A stretch of DNA of 50,128 nucleotides from Chara braunii (lineage: Eukaryota > Streptophyta > Charophyceae > Charales > Characeae): positions 583,685 through 633,812 of the forward strand of contig BFEA01000171.1 of the NCBI GenBank assembly GCA_003427395.1, read 5' to 3'. The position numbers and the translations under genes were made by a program. Below, one piece after another: positions 11,123-21,848 of the stretch. The notes under the pieces were generated by a model, which saw only the letters and a list, made by a program, of their open reading frames with translations, searched no databases and was not told the DNA's origin. The first letter of the stretch is position 1; every line of letters begins with the position of its first letter.

Positions 11123-11791
11123 ATGAAGAAAGATGGAAAGGGACAACTAATGTTAGTAGATGTAGAGGTTTTTAGAGGCAAAGTAGGGGCCATTATAAAC
11201 ACTGGGGCCACTCGAAGCTACATTAGTCGTAAAGCCCTACAAAAGTTGAAGTTGAATTTGAAAGTCCAAAAGTTAGAAGAACCTATAGTCAGTATCCTCG
11301 CAGACAATCGCACCATGCGAATCGAGGATTACGTCAAGAGAGGCCAGACATATTTCCGCCTAGAGAAAGATGGGAAGGTACAGAGAATTCTCCATTCCCC
11401 GACTCTCCTCGTAGAGGACAATCTCCCATTCGATATGGTCCTAGGAATGGACTGGGGAGAGGAAGCAGGGGCCACATTCCATCTGAGAGAGCACGAGTGT
11501 AGGCTCCCTAGCCCATCAGGTGAAGTTAAGATTGCTCGCCTGTTTCATGTGTCAAGGGTACACAACCCCTTAGCACATTGCTGCCTCAACGCTCCTGCCT
11601 TTGCAAGATTAGTGAAAAAGGACCAGGTAGAAGAACAGGTTTTTGTAGCCTATGTTACGCCAATTACTAAGCCTAAACAGGATGGGCAGATCGACCCTCG
11701 CATTGCCATGCTGCTGGAAGAATATGCAGATTTGTTTGAGCCGCCTGCAAGAGTAGTGCAGTTGGCCAATCCAGCATCGCATTGTATATAG
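11123..11791 (+). pseudogene. retropepsin and RT leader
   Basis: The aspartic protease would cleave gag-pol. The flap/body motifs are present (SILADNRTM, LPFDMVLGMDWGEEAGA at residues ~90-120) and the active-site loop reads INTGATRSYIS at residues ~25-35. The catalytic Asp of the D-T/S-G motif is Asn (AAC codon, 11198-11200), so the enzyme should be dead. The C-terminal part (IAMLLEEYADLF.. near residue 190) is the usual spacer before RT. The frame ends at a TAG at 11789-11791, two bases before the RT ORF starts in another frame at 11793, so a frameshift separates them. Confidence 0.82.
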
Positions 11792-11792
11792 A

Positions 11793-13139
11793 ATGTTCCC
11801 AAGGAAGTTAGAGGAGTTGCGCAAGCAACTAGACGAACTCCTCGAGATGGGTTGGATTAGGCCCAGTTCGTCTCCGTTTGGAGCGCCTATCCTGTTCGTC
11901 CCTAAGAGAGAGGGAGAGTTACAAATGTGCATTGACTATAGGGGTCTTAGCGCCGTCACAGTAAAGAATGTTGAACCACTGCCCCGGATAGATGATCTGT
12001 TGGATCGGGTGCAGGGTTGCAAACATTTCTCCAAGATAGACTTAAAATCAGGCTATCATCAGATAGAGGTTCATCCTAATGATCAGTTACATCATCAGTA
12101 CAAGACGACGTTCCGGACCAAATACGGGCACTACGAGTTTATAGTGATGCCCTTTGGACTAACCAACGCACCGACCACATTTCAGCGCTGCATGAACGAT
12201 TTGTTTAGGCCGTGGTTAGATAGATTTGTGATAATGTATCTAGATGATATTCTAGTGTTTAGCAAGACCCTCCAGGAGCACGAGGCTCATTTGAGGCAGG
12301 TCTTGGAAAAGCTAAGAGAAGCTAACTTCAAGATCAACGCGAAGAAGTGTGAGTGGGCCAAGATGCAAGTTTTGTACTTCGGCCACATTTTAGATGGAGA
12401 TGGCATAAAGCCCGAGGACAGTAAGATATCAACGATTAGAGAATGGCCAACTCCCCGCACATTGTCAGAGTTGCGGTCGTTCCTAGGATTGGCAAACTAT
12501 TACAGGAGGTTCGTGAAGAACTTCTCTGCTATCGCTGCCCCCCTTCGCAGATTGCTAAAGAAGCGGGACCAAGATTGTACATCAGCCCTGAAGAAGTTGA
12601 AGCGGGCTCTAATAGAATACCCAGTCCTCAAGGTAGTTGATCCATCCTTACCTTTTGTTGTCACCACTGATGCTAGTCAGTATGGTATAGGTGTTGTTCT
12701 ACAGCAAGATGATGGCAATGGGTATAGACCCGTAGAGTTCATGTCCGCTAGGATGCCTTCAAAAAAAGGTAGCGACATCAACTTATGAGAGGGAACTCTA
12801 CGCTCTCATGCAAGCCTTAGACCACCCGAAGCATTGCTCGCTTGGGAGGCACTTCAAATTAACTCGGACCACGAGACGTTAAGATGGTTGAAGATGCAGG
12901 CCAAGATGACACCTAAGCTTACTAGGTGGGCCGCAAAGATAGATCAGTTTGACTTTGAGCTCATGCCTATCAAGGGAAAGTACAATGTAGTTGCGGACGC
13001 TCTAAGTAGGAGAGCCGATTACTTTGGAGCAATTGTACATTCCTGGAGATGGGGAGAGACCTACAACAGAAAGTCAAAGAGGTGTATGTGTAGAACCCTA
13101 TTTATAGCGACCTCCTCAAGAGAGTTAAGGAGGCCTTAG
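11793..13139 (+). pseudogene. gypsy reverse transcriptase and RNase H
   Basis: RT copies element RNA to DNA and RNase H removes the RNA. RT motifs are well kept in an open frame to 12788: GWIRPSSSPFGAP, CIDYRGLSAVTVKN, KIDLKSGYHQI, MPFGLTNAP, YLDDILVFS (catalytic YLDD), LGLANYYRRF. RNase H begins with TDASQYGIG. At the A-run 12762-12768 the frame shifts; the next part (TYERELYAL, then LGRHFKL) is in a second frame and SDHETLRWL, KYNVVADALSRRADY in a third from 12834. So RT itself could be translatable but RNase H is split twice. Confidence 0.9.
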
Positions 13140-14452
13140 AGACTGAACCAGCTTACCGCACTACAGATGGATTGTTGTTTGAGAAGACTAACGTAGCTGC
13201 TCGTTTATGCGTCCCCAACAGTGAGGAGATCCGAAGTTTGATCTTAGGGGAACGCCACAACATAGAAGGACACTCCGGTTGGCAAAAGACATTAGCCAAC
13301 CTCGTTCGCGCGTATACATGGCCTGACATGAAGGCTGACTGCATAGAATACGTTTGCAGTTGTAAAATATGCCAGAGGAATAAGACCACTACGCGAGCTG
13401 CTCTAGGTCTTCTCAGACCCTTGCCTATTCCCTCAAGGCCCGGAGAGTCAGTGTCCAAAGATTTCATGGATGTCGGGGTCTGAAGTAAGCATCGCAAAAG
13501 TGAAGTCATGGTTGTAGTCGATAGATTTAGCAAATATGCAGTTTTCGTTCCTTTGCCTTCAGAGGCACGTACCGATTTAGTAATAAAGAACTTTTTTGAT
13601 CATTGGGTTAGTGAGCATGGTCTACCACTGTCCATAGTTAGTGACAGAGATACCAGGTTAACTAGTCAGAACTGGTAGGAGCTGATGAGAGTCTACTACT
13701 CGTTGTTAATGTCATCTGGCCGTCACCCAGAGACCAATGGTTAGAGTGAACAGATGAACAAGATCCTGCAGCCTGTTCTCAGAATGTACATTAGACCTGA
13801 TCAAGTCAATTGGGATGAGATGCTCCCAAAGGTAGCCAATGCATATAACAACACCGTGCATTTAGCAACTCATTGCACTCCCGATGAATTAGACCGCGTA
13901 GACCGTTTGAGGGACTGAACCGGGATCAGATCTAGAGGCTACCGCCCAACACCAGGGAGTTTGCGCTACAGCACGAGAAAGAGATTGCTACCGTGATAGA
14001 GAACCTCAGGAAAGCCCAACATATGATGATAGAACAAGCCAACAAACACTGTCGTCCAAAGAATTTGCTCCTGAGGAGAACATCTCACAAAAATGGTTAC
14101 CCACAAATAGAGGACCGTGGCCAGTTCTAGACATTAAGGGCGGAGAGGATGGACCATCCTACACCATAGAGATTCCAGCGCACCTCCACACGCACCCCGT
14201 GTTTCATGCGTCAAAGTTGTTGCCTTGCACAGTGAGCGATTCCCATCGAGGACATCAATGATCCCCCCAGATATGGACGGAAGGTACAACATTTACCGCA
14301 TTATTGAAGAGGATGTATTTAGAACCGGAGGTACAGGTCGTCCCCACAAACAGTACAAAGTCAGATTTGCTTATCAAGAGCCAGAGAATGACCACTGGTT
14401 TACACGAACAGAACTGCTAGAAACCGCCCTTCACATAGTCCGCGCCTATTAA
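13140..14452 (+). pseudogene. gypsy integrase with chromodomain-like C-terminus
   Basis: Integrase joins element ends to host DNA. The zinc-binding HHCC domain is seen at 13240-13385 (GERHNIEGHSGW, CSCKICQRN). The DDE core follows (KDFMDV, IVSDRDTRLTS, HPETNG-SEQMN) with all three acidic positions kept. In-frame stops are TGA 13481, TAG 13676 and TAG 13742, and frames change after 13917. The last ORF (14225-14452) reads YNIYRIIEEDVF, KQYKVRFAYQEPENDHWFTRTEL, a chromodomain-like module that in chromoviruses directs insertion to chromatin. Confidence 0.85.
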
Positions 14453-14526
14453 AGAGAGAGGAAAGGTAAAGAACCTGTCTTGAACTAGAATATTCTCGGA
14501 GGACCTCAAATTTAGGGCGGCGAGAG

Positions 14527-15418
14527 TGAAACGGTTTTCACCTTCGTGGTAGCAGATGCAGATCCCAGGGCTCAATCCCTAGATCTGCCCCGAACCCGTG
14601 TACGGTACAGTTTGCCCCATCTAGGTTTGAATCCGTGACCTCCCCGTAAAGTTGTCTGTCTAAGGCTGTTGTACATACGAGGGTTGGGTAGGTTCGAGCT
14701 GCTTACCTGTAGGGTAGCAGTTCTAACTTATGTCTGGTCATAGCTACTCTAGGTCTGAAGGGCCGGGTCAACCTTAGTCGTAGCTGCTACAGTACCGAAA
14801 GGGCAAGTAGGAAGGTCTAGAGTCTAGGACTGCCCCTTCTAGAGTCTCAGAAGCAGTCCGCGGGCAAGTGGGCAAGTGGGCAGACTTACCAGGTCCAGTC
14901 AGCGGTACCCAGTCCCAGTCGCACCTTGTCCAGTCAGCAAGTACCATGTGGGACTGTGTGCATCCTAGGCCCGAAGGAAAAGAGCAGACCAGTGACCAAC
15001 CAAAGTATAAATCAAGAGGCAGCGTCCAGTTATTCATTCATTCAGACTGGGAGCCGTGCAGAAGCTCTGCCTAAGCGACTTGTGCAAGGAGGTCTGCAGG
15101 TGCCTGAGGAAGAAGTGGGCTGAAAGGGAGACGAAGCGGCCATAGCCGCTAGTTAGTGGTAGAGATAGAAGCAGCCATAGCTGCGCTAGGATAGAGATAG
15201 GCTGCAACGTGTATGTATGTGAGTGTTCAGCGAGTTGTGTGCGTGTGTGGGACATCCAGGGAGATCCAGGGAAGCGTGCGTCTGAACAGTTGTTGAGGAT
15301 ACAGTGTCGGAAGGGTGAAGTGAGGGCGCACAGACGCCATAGCCATTCGGAGCAAGTTTATATCTCAGCTTTGTGTTGGCGCCCGGCGCCAGTGTGATTG
15401 CCATCTATTTCCGTGCAT
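14527..15418 (+). repeat. 3' LTR of element C (end approximate)
   Basis: Starts with TG right after a GGCGGCGAGAG purine tract and carries a TATA box (TATAAA, 15006-15011), as expected for an LTR promoter. The first ~75 bases are shared with 45948-46022. A GC palindrome (GGCGCCCGGCGCC, 15378-15390) lies near the end. The 3' limit (CA at about 15418) is a guess, since no second copy is in the window. Confidence 0.6.
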
Positions 15419-15735
15419 GCTGAGTGAGAAAGAAGACGAGTTTGATTGCAAGGTTCTTCAACTGGCTAGAAATGGCGCACTAGCCTCTGCAGCAGTGGAC
15501 TGACTGCACATCATTGTCGGGTGTACCAGGAGTCATACTAGCCAGGCTCCTCTACTGGCTGAAAATGGGTTCATTCCATCTTCAGAAAGGAGAGAGTCCA
15601 TGGATGGCGAGGCCAACAGAAAAATCTACCTAAAAAACAAGCAAAGTTAGCTAACCAAATAGAGACTCAGTACAGGTCCTAGGTTTAAAGCTCACAAGTA
15701 GAAAACAAACAAAAAACAAGACTACCAAAACTTAC

Positions 15736-15895
15736 CTTGCTTGGGCCATTTCAATCCAGCCTGAGCCTTACAAAGCGGCTCCTTGTTTTCTTCTTCCTCC
15801 TTATAATCAACTGCCCTCAGCTCATGTAGCAGTGCTTGACCCATCATAAAGGACCTCAATACGCCATACCATTTGAAACACAGAATGGTATGAAT
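15736..15895 (-). CDS. candidate host exon, unidentified protein
   Basis: On the minus strand an open frame of about 53 codons (FMMGQALLHELRAVDYK, then acidic EEEENKEP, then CKAQAGLKWPKQ) ends at a consensus donor G|GTAAGT (15735-15730) and is preceded by a TAG that could be the acceptor at 15896-15898. Codon-like composition and the perfect donor favour a true exon. I do not recognise the protein. It has the same strand as the helicase exons further up but no sequence reason ties them together. Confidence 0.45.
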
Positions 15896-15929
15896 CTACT
15901 TAAGATCCCATTCTCGGGGCAGGAGGCTG

Positions 15930-16197
15930 TTGCATACACCAGCCACTCAACCTCCCGCAGCAGTTGAAACAAAACGAAGTGGGTTGCAGTTTGTCATGCT
16001 CCATTGTATGCAATCTTTCTCACAAATCCAAAAAAACAGTCTAGAACATTTTGCTGTTGATACATGAGGTTGTCCCGTACACCAGCCACTCAACCTCCCA
16101 TGACAGCGGAAGCAAGCAGTATAGTGTGTAATTGGGGTTCATTGAGCTCCCTATCACCATTCCTCTAACAATCACCAAGAACTAGTCTAGAACATGA
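15930..16197. repeat. diverged tandem duplication, ~147-bp unit
   Basis: Two related segments (about 15930-16050 and 16077-16197) share TACACCAGCCACTCAACCTCCC at the start (21 of 22 bases in the first copy) and TCTAGAACAT at the end. On the minus strand both keep an open reading EVEWLVY followed by a T-x-S-C. Confidence 0.65.
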
Positions 16198-17431
16198 ATG
16201 ACACAGGTCATCACCATAGCTTGTTTGTTATTAAACCAACACTACCTCTGAGCCTCTTTTTGCAGAGGCAGAAAAAAACTGTGCGCCAAGCTTTGCCAGA
16301 AATGCCAACTTTTGTTTTGTGTTTTGGCTGGCACAGCCAGCCAGTCTGGTCCGGAGGACCTCAGCCTCGAAAGAATGCGTTATAGGTTATAGAACTTATA
16401 CTGCATTTCTAGGAGGTGTCGAGTTTGCCTGTGAGAAGGGAAGTGGTCTAAGTGGTGGTTAAAAAAAAAAAAAAAAAGCCACGTGTGGGTGCTGATGTCC
16501 AGAGTCAGTCGAGTCAAAAGTTTCGCGAAACCTTTCTCACAGAGAGTCATTTTCACATTAAAAGAGCTGTTCCCAACTGATCTCCCTTTTCTCTGCCCAG
16601 ACAGAAATGAAAGGTACACTTGAAAGGGCGTACCGCTCCTGACCTTTCAACCTCCCTCTGAAGTCTGAGACGAAGAGCAGACCATATTTTTTGGGGCAAT
16701 GTTGAGAATGTAGGGGCTACTGAGCCACTGGTACTTTCGTCAAGCCAGAGTTTCAGCACTGCTATCATTCACAACTGACATTGACAGGGGCCCCAACGGA
16801 CAAACACACTGTGCCATCTTATGAGCACAAACACTGTGCTGAAGAGTGGCGAGGAGCCATTAAGGGACCTGTTGGGCCCACATTCATGGAACCAAAGTGA
16901 ATTAGTGAGTGCTGAACCACATAATCCAGGGCTTTATCAGGCCCAATCCACACAATGACAAAACTGAGTATCTGAGAACAACAGGTGCAGGATCACACCC
17001 TCTCGCCACAGGTCAAAAGTGAAGCTGCATTGAAAAAACACTCGTTTGTCCACGAGGCCAAACTCATAAGCATTTGAAAACCAAAAACGTGTCCACATGG
17101 CTTGGTCTTCCATCAGTACTACCCAAGTGTTCAAAGAACCGCATAAAGAGTGAGAGCTTTGGTATCACTCGGATCCACTCCCTCTTTTTCCCTTTCCTTC
17201 CCCCCCACCCCCCGTAATCATGTAGGTGTAAAGGAGTCCATCAACATGCCTCAGTCTCGAGCAACATTGAAGGGAATGAATGCCTCTTTTTCTTGTTGTC
17301 CTCCACTAACTCATCTGTTTCCACTTGCGCGCAGTCATAGTTCGACAATGCAGCAGCGCCGTGGAGAATGACTCTTCATTTTCTTTTTTTTTAGATCATG
17401 TCCGTTCTGCCTCCTCATTTTTTATTTTGCC
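16198..17431. other. no gene seen
   Basis: Unassigned sequence. Two minus ORFs (16553-16768 and 16937-17134) look weakly protein-like but have no motif and no good splice sites. An 18-base A run lies at about 16459. Confidence 0.4.
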
Positions 17432-17441
17432 TCACTTACGC

Positions 17442-18018
17442 TTTTTTTTTTTTTTTTTTTTTTTTAAGAAAGCTGCCTTCTCCTCATCAGGGGACAGCCA
17501 TATTTTTTTCTCTCACCTCACATTTTTTTTTAACTGGCCTTCTGCCATGTCATGGACACATCTTTCTTTCACTAAGGCTATACAGGAGACCCCTGCAAGC
17601 ATAGCTTTCTACCTCTCTTCGGTGAAGGGAGGTTACCTCTCTCGGTGAAGAGAGGTAACGCCATGTTTGCCCCTTTGCCCTAGCGTTTAGGGTGCAGGGT
17701 TGGGGCCACCGGTGGGGGCCCGGCTAACACAAGGACCGAGTATTTGGCAGTAACTGTGCCTCCCTTCTCATCTGCCCCCATCCCCATCGAGTAACAGTAG
17801 TGTCTAAAGCCAACACTCTCCCACACACCACATGCAACCCACTAACACGCGCACTCAGACCTGTGTGGTCAGAAGACCTTACTTTTACCGACTGGGAGGA
17901 TCCAGCTGACTATCTCAGTTGGTTGGCACCAAGAGTGCCACAGGCGGCCATGGGGATTGAACCCTTGACCTCCTGAATGCCACTTGCGTGCCTAACCGAT
18001 TGAGCCAGGCCCACTGGA
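17442..18018 (-). mobile_element. tRNA-derived SINE, complete, 577 bp
   Basis: On the minus strand the head contains a perfect RNA polymerase III A box (TGGCTCAATCGG, about 18006-17995) and B box (GGGTTCAATCCC, about 17963-17952), spaced as in tRNAs. The element ends with a poly(A) of about 24 (T run 17442-17465) and is flanked by a 10-bp TSD. The body includes two stacked hairpins at 17611-17659. It is non-coding and would move with LINE machinery. Confidence 0.78.
17611..17659. repeat. two adjacent related hairpins inside the SINE
   Basis: GTTACCTCTC-8 bases-GAGAGGTAAC (17632-17659) is a perfect 10-bp stem, and the preceding ACCTCTCTTCGGTGAAGGGAGGT (17611-17633) is an imperfect version of the same palindrome. 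Confidence 0.75.
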
Positions 18019-18028
18019 TCACTTATGC

Positions 18029-18646
18029 TTTTTCCACACTTCCTTCATCTTTTTTTTTTTTTTTTTTTTTTTTCCCCACATCCATTTCCATTCTGGGGAG
18101 CATAAGCCCGGTTCCTATTCCACCGGCATCCCTTCATCTTTCCACAACATACAATCCAGTGGTAGATGAAGACAGCAACCCAAAGGCACCCGCCAAAACC
18201 ATTCCATTCTTTTCAAATTTCAAGTATTTCAGCCAAACCCTGGGCTCAGGCCCGAGTGAGTAAGCCCCTATTGGGTCAAGGCTTGGGTCTGCTCAGGCTG
18301 TCTGGAACCCGGTAGAGTATCACCTTCTCTGGAGGACTCCAGACAGTGGTACTACCGGCCGGACCAGCTGAAGATCGCCTTGGTCAATGTTGGCCGACAG
18401 GCCGCTGGACGAGCAGACTGTACGGCTGTAGATCGAAGCAAAGTAAACCCAGCAGTAGACCAACCAGGACGTGAGGTTGAGAACACGTAATCACGGGTAA
18501 GGCGGGGACGATGCAAAGTGGCCACGCTAGGGCAAGGCAGGCAGCCAGAGAAGGAAGACCAGGGAAATGAGGGCAGAATCCAACGAGAACACCTAACGGG
18601 TATTAGTAGTTGTAAGCAGCACTGGGTACAAGCAAGGAGGAGGGAC

Positions 18647-18647
<1 letters not shown>
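18029..18647. other. no gene seen
   Basis: A second T run (18049-18073) and otherwise unassigned sequence up to the CA microsatellite. No coding signal convinces me. Confidence 0.4.

Positions 18648-18708
<61 letters not shown>
18648..18708. repeat. (CA)n microsatellite
   Basis: Uninterrupted AC dinucleotide repeat of about 61 bases. Confidence 0.95.
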
Positions 18709-18710
<2 letters not shown>

Positions 18711-18839
18711 TGATGAAGGAAAGATTATATAGGAAAGAATTTATTCCTGGTATAAATAAAAATAAGAAATAAAAATGAGAAACAAATGATGAAGGGTTGG
18801 GTTCCCCCATCACTAGTAAAAAACGGTCTGCAAAATGGA

Positions 18840-18965
18840 ATTGAAAAACTGGGACCTGTTCGGAGTCGGATTCGAACCCAGGACATTACAACCCTGCCCT
18901 TTGGCAATACCTAGGTAAGACAAAACATGCGACCCTGTGATCGAACCCAGGAAATTTGGCAAGGG
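18840..18965 (-). mobile_element. tRNA-like (SINE) fragment with two B boxes
   Basis: The minus strand has GGGTTCGAATCC (about 18884-18873), a perfect Pol III B box inside a T-arm-like context, and a second GGGTTCGATCAC about 70 bases upstream (near 18955). The A box is degenerate (CTAGGTATTG). It looks like a worn SINE or a dimeric tRNA-like head, next to the truncated LTR of element D. Confidence 0.5.
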
Positions 18966-19011
18966 TGGATGGATGGATTGTCCCAAACTCACATCCCGCC
19001 CGGGGAACCAA

Positions 19012-19429
19012 AGTATCAGTGTCCAGAAAGTAGCATTGCACCAATATGACACCAATGGAGAATAGTAACACTGAAAACTAATGTCAATGAGAGCTTGCTC
19101 TCGCCACCACCAACACAAGAGTCCAGGACCTTCTCCCTACTTGGCGCTCGGCGCCCAGCCTACTTCCTACACAGCTACTATCTGCCTACTAATTGACAAT
19201 GCAACTGTTGATGTCAGCAGCCAACGAAGTACTTGAAGATGTCGCCCAGATGCAGACCATCGCCAATACCAGGTAAGTGCCCTCACATCATCATTATCAT
19301 CATCCTTCTCTCGTTCCCTCTTCTTACATGCACGTCTTCAGTCTGTACACCCGAAGGCCACTTTTGCACCTCACTGTATGTCCAAGCCCTCAGCCAGCAA
19401 CGGAGGCTGGGCTATGGCGCTGCCCTCAG
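19012..19429 (-). repeat. element D 3' LTR fragment
   Basis: Matches 26100-26514 of the 5' LTR in the same orientation. It is cut at both sides: the terminal ~55 bases of the LTR end (present at 26048-26099) are missing below 19012, and at 19430 it joins the pol frame directly. Contains the palindrome GGCGCTCGGCGCC at 19143-19155. Confidence 0.85.
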
Positions 19430-20142
19430 AAACATAGTCTTTTATTCCCTGCCTTCTCAAGAAACAACAAGCCATCTACCATCGTAAATTCATCGGAAGT
19501 TACATTATCTTTCGCTTGGAATTTACGAATGATCTCAGACATAACTGGATCTTGCTTATAGGCTTCCACCAAGGATCGAGTTACATCGTCTGATATACCA
19601 AACTCGATCACTAGCGCGCCCAGATAATCTGCCCTTCGCGATAGTGCATCAGCCACTTTGTTGTACTCTCCCTTGAGTGGATCAAGTTGATAGCCATACA
19701 TGTCTATCACTCGAATCCACCGTTTCAGTGCGTCAGAGAGTACAGGCTGTGTCTTGATCCAGCGCAAAGTCTCATGGTCAGACCTCAAGTAGAAGAATCT
19801 GCCTAGGAGATAGTGTCTCCAATGGACAACTCTCTGTAGAGGGCATAGAGCTCACGCTCATACGTGGACTTTGCTAACTTCTGAGATGGCATCTTCTTAC
19901 TCATGTACTCGATGAGCCTCAACTTTTTCCCCTCCTTTTGCGCAAGGACCGCGCCTATGCCATATTGGTTGGCGTCTGTGGTCACGACAAAGGGCTGCTC
20001 AGTATCTGAAAGTTTAAGGACTTTGTAGTGTGTCAGAGCATACTTCAATTTCTTGAAGCTTGCTTCACACTCTTCGGTCCACTCCCAAGTAGTGTCAAAG
20101 CGAGTTAGTTTTATTAATGGGGAAGCCATAGTACTATAGTTC

Positions 20143-20350
20143 TTAAACCACCAGTACTTGGCCCATATATCGGCTGCGGGCCTTAGCGTTAACACTACGC
20201 GAAGTTCGCGCTTCGGGCAACTGGACCTGGAAGGCTGGTGCCGCCAGCCTTTCCGAAAACCAAAATCGAATTGGCGTTTCGGCGGGAAACGGNGCGCAGG
20301 GCACTTCCAGGCTCGGCTGCGATAGCTAGGCCAAGTACTGGTGGTTTAAC
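20143..20350. repeat. TTAA target-site duplication of the MITE
   Basis: TTAA at 20143-20146 and 20347-20350 flank perfect 17-bp terminal inverted repeats. Taking out the insert plus one TTAA makes the RT/RNase H reading frame continuous across the site. Confidence 0.85.
20147..20346. mobile_element. 200-bp MITE with 17-bp TIRs (TTAA-specific, piggyBac-like)
   Basis: Terminal inverted repeats ACCACCAGTACTTGGCC (20147-20163) and its exact complement at 20330-20346, flanked by TTAA on both sides. It is non-coding and GC-rich inside, with a small internal stem (AAGGCTGG-5-CCAGCCTT near 20231) and one ambiguous base at 20294. TTAA duplications are typical of piggyBac-type transposases, which must come from elsewhere. 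The TIR ends do not start with the CCC common in piggyBac, so the superfamily is tentative. Confidence 0.85.
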
Positions 20351-20913
20351 AAACGGACGATAGTAGCCCGTCATCCCCAAAAACGATCGGACCTCAGTAA
20401 CAGTCTGAGGTCTGGGCCAGTCTCATATGCTGGCCACTTTGGCATCGTCCGGCCTCAACCCATCCGCCAAAATTTCATAACCAAAGTACAAGATCTTGGT
20501 GCGCCCCAATTCGCATTTCTCCAAGTTTTCCTTGTACTGGTGCGGTCTTAGGAGACCTAGCACTGTTTTCAAGTGCTCAGTGTACTCCTCTACAGTCTTA
20601 CTAAAGATAAGGCTATCGTCGAGGTACACGACGATAAACTTGTCGAAGTATTCATGAAAAATCCTATTCATTGCGTGCTGCAATGTTCCAGGTGCATTGC
20701 ATAGGCCAAAGGGTATCACCACAAACTCGTGCAGACCGTACCTGGTCTGGAAAGCGATTTTGTGTTGGCCCTCAGCTCTAATGGCGGACTTTAGATCTAT
20801 CTTAGTAAAGTACCCGCATCTCTGCACTCTATCCAATAGGTCGTCGATGCGGGGTAGGGGCTCTGCGTTCTTCATGGTGATGGCATTGAGGCCCCTATAG
20901 TCAATGCACATCC

Positions 20914-21789
20914 TTAAGGTACCTCCCTTCTCTGTGAACAAATAGGACTGGGCCACCGTAAAGGGGAGGTACTGGGCCGAATCCATCCCTTCTCTGTGAA
21001 CTCTTTGAGCTGGCGGCGGAATTCATCCAACTCCGCAGGAGACATCCTATAGATTCGTCCTCTAGGTACTTTGCTACCAGGGACAACTTCTATCGCGTGG
21101 ACAACCTCCCTTTCCACCACACCAGTGGGCTCCTTAAAAAGGTCTGAATATTGTGCAAAGACCGCTTCTATCTCTGGGGGTGATTTTACGACCTCCCCTT
21201 TCTCAGAGACAAAGACTAAGTACATGCCTTCCTCGTGATTCTGTTTATAGTAGTTATAGAAGGAAGATGCATGCATGCACCCGTAGTTTTCCACTAGACT
21301 GCTAGCTTTAAACTTCGGCAGTCTCACAGTTCTACCGTTGGGCAACTTGTGGATCATCACCTTTCTATCCCAATTGAATTGAGGTTGAGCAGCCTCGAGG
21401 TAGTACATACCTAGCAGCATGTCGAATGGCAGTTCGTCGCTGACAAGCAACGAAATTTTATGTCTTAGTTCCCCTCCTCCATAGGAGAAGGTGCAAACTA
21501 CGTTCTTGACATAGTCTACTACAACCATGCGGTGCTTGTTGGCTAGCATTGATGCTAGAAATCTGCTAAGCCGCTGCACTTGGTTCCCTAAGCGCAGCCT
21601 ATCCACACAAGCCCGACTGATGAAGATCCATGTAGAGCCTATGTCTACGAAGGCACCCACTTTGCGGCCACCTACATCAACCTCTACCACGAAATGTTCA
21701 CCCCTAGGACCTTTACTGATCATCGCCCAAGAGTCTCTGGGGTTCTTCCCTGACCACTCAGTTTGTAACTCTTCTAGGGAGTTAGACAC
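20914..21789 (-). pseudogene. element D protease and RT leader
   Basis: Aspartic protease homologous to the one in element C: GAFVDIGSTWIFIS (active-site loop; Asp kept but the following Ser/Thr is Ile), SMLANKHRM, LPFDMLLGMYYLE. A spacer (EIEAVFAQYSDLFKEP) and RT start (RGRIYRMSPAELDEF, KEFTEKGWIRPSTSP) follow. The frame is lost near 20930 just before the RT core, so a frameshift separates it from the RT entry. The atypical D-I-G loop makes activity doubtful. Confidence 0.82.
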
Positions 21790-21848
21790 CTCTCGAACAG
21801 AGCATCAGTGGGTCTGAATGTGTCTGTGGGGCGATGGATGGGTCACTA

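Larger units (their letters stand above)
10500..15420 (+). mobile_element. Ty3/gypsy element C, 5'-truncated
   Basis: Gene order gag end - protease - RT - RNase H - integrase - chromodomain-like end - 3' LTR, typical of Ty3/gypsy. No 5' LTR was found upstream of the gag remnant. A purine-rich tract (AGGGCGGCGAGAG) directly precedes a TG dinucleotide at 14527, the expected plus-strand primer and LTR start. All genes are interrupted. Confidence 0.8.
17432..18028 (-). repeat. target-site duplication flanking the SINE
   Basis: TCACTTACGC at 17432-17441 and TCACTTATGC at 18019-18028 match 9 of 10 and both continue into T runs. They flank the SINE exactly, with its poly(A) tail against the left copy, as expected for retroposition. 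Confidence 0.75.
19426..20986 (-). pseudogene. element D reverse transcriptase and RNase H
   Basis: RT motifs from 20986 down: CIDYRGLNAITMKN, FTKIDLKS, IPFGLCNAP, VVYLDDSLIFS (YLDD kept), ILYFGYEIL; a short deletion follows KIDLKS. TGA at 20423 interrupts before DWPRP and [11 protein letters not shown]. The MITE then splits the frame; past it come SPLIKLTRFDT, TDANQYGIGAVL and TYERELYAL (to 19803) and, after a frameshift, SDHETLRWI, EYNKVADALSRRADYLG. The frame stops at 19426 just inside the linker before the integrase zinc domain, where the LTR fragment starts. Confidence 0.87.

Noticed and set aside
14546-14557. TGGTAGCAGATG resembling an initiator tRNA primer site
   Set aside because: It lies about 20 bases inside the LTR start of element C and downstream of pol, not after a 5' LTR. 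The copy at 45967 reads CGGTAGCAG. Resemblance to a primer site is likely chance or a tRNA-like relic.
18352-18813. 153-aa minus ORF with Cys-Val repeats
   Set aside because: It is driven by the (CA)n microsatellite; no domain outside it.
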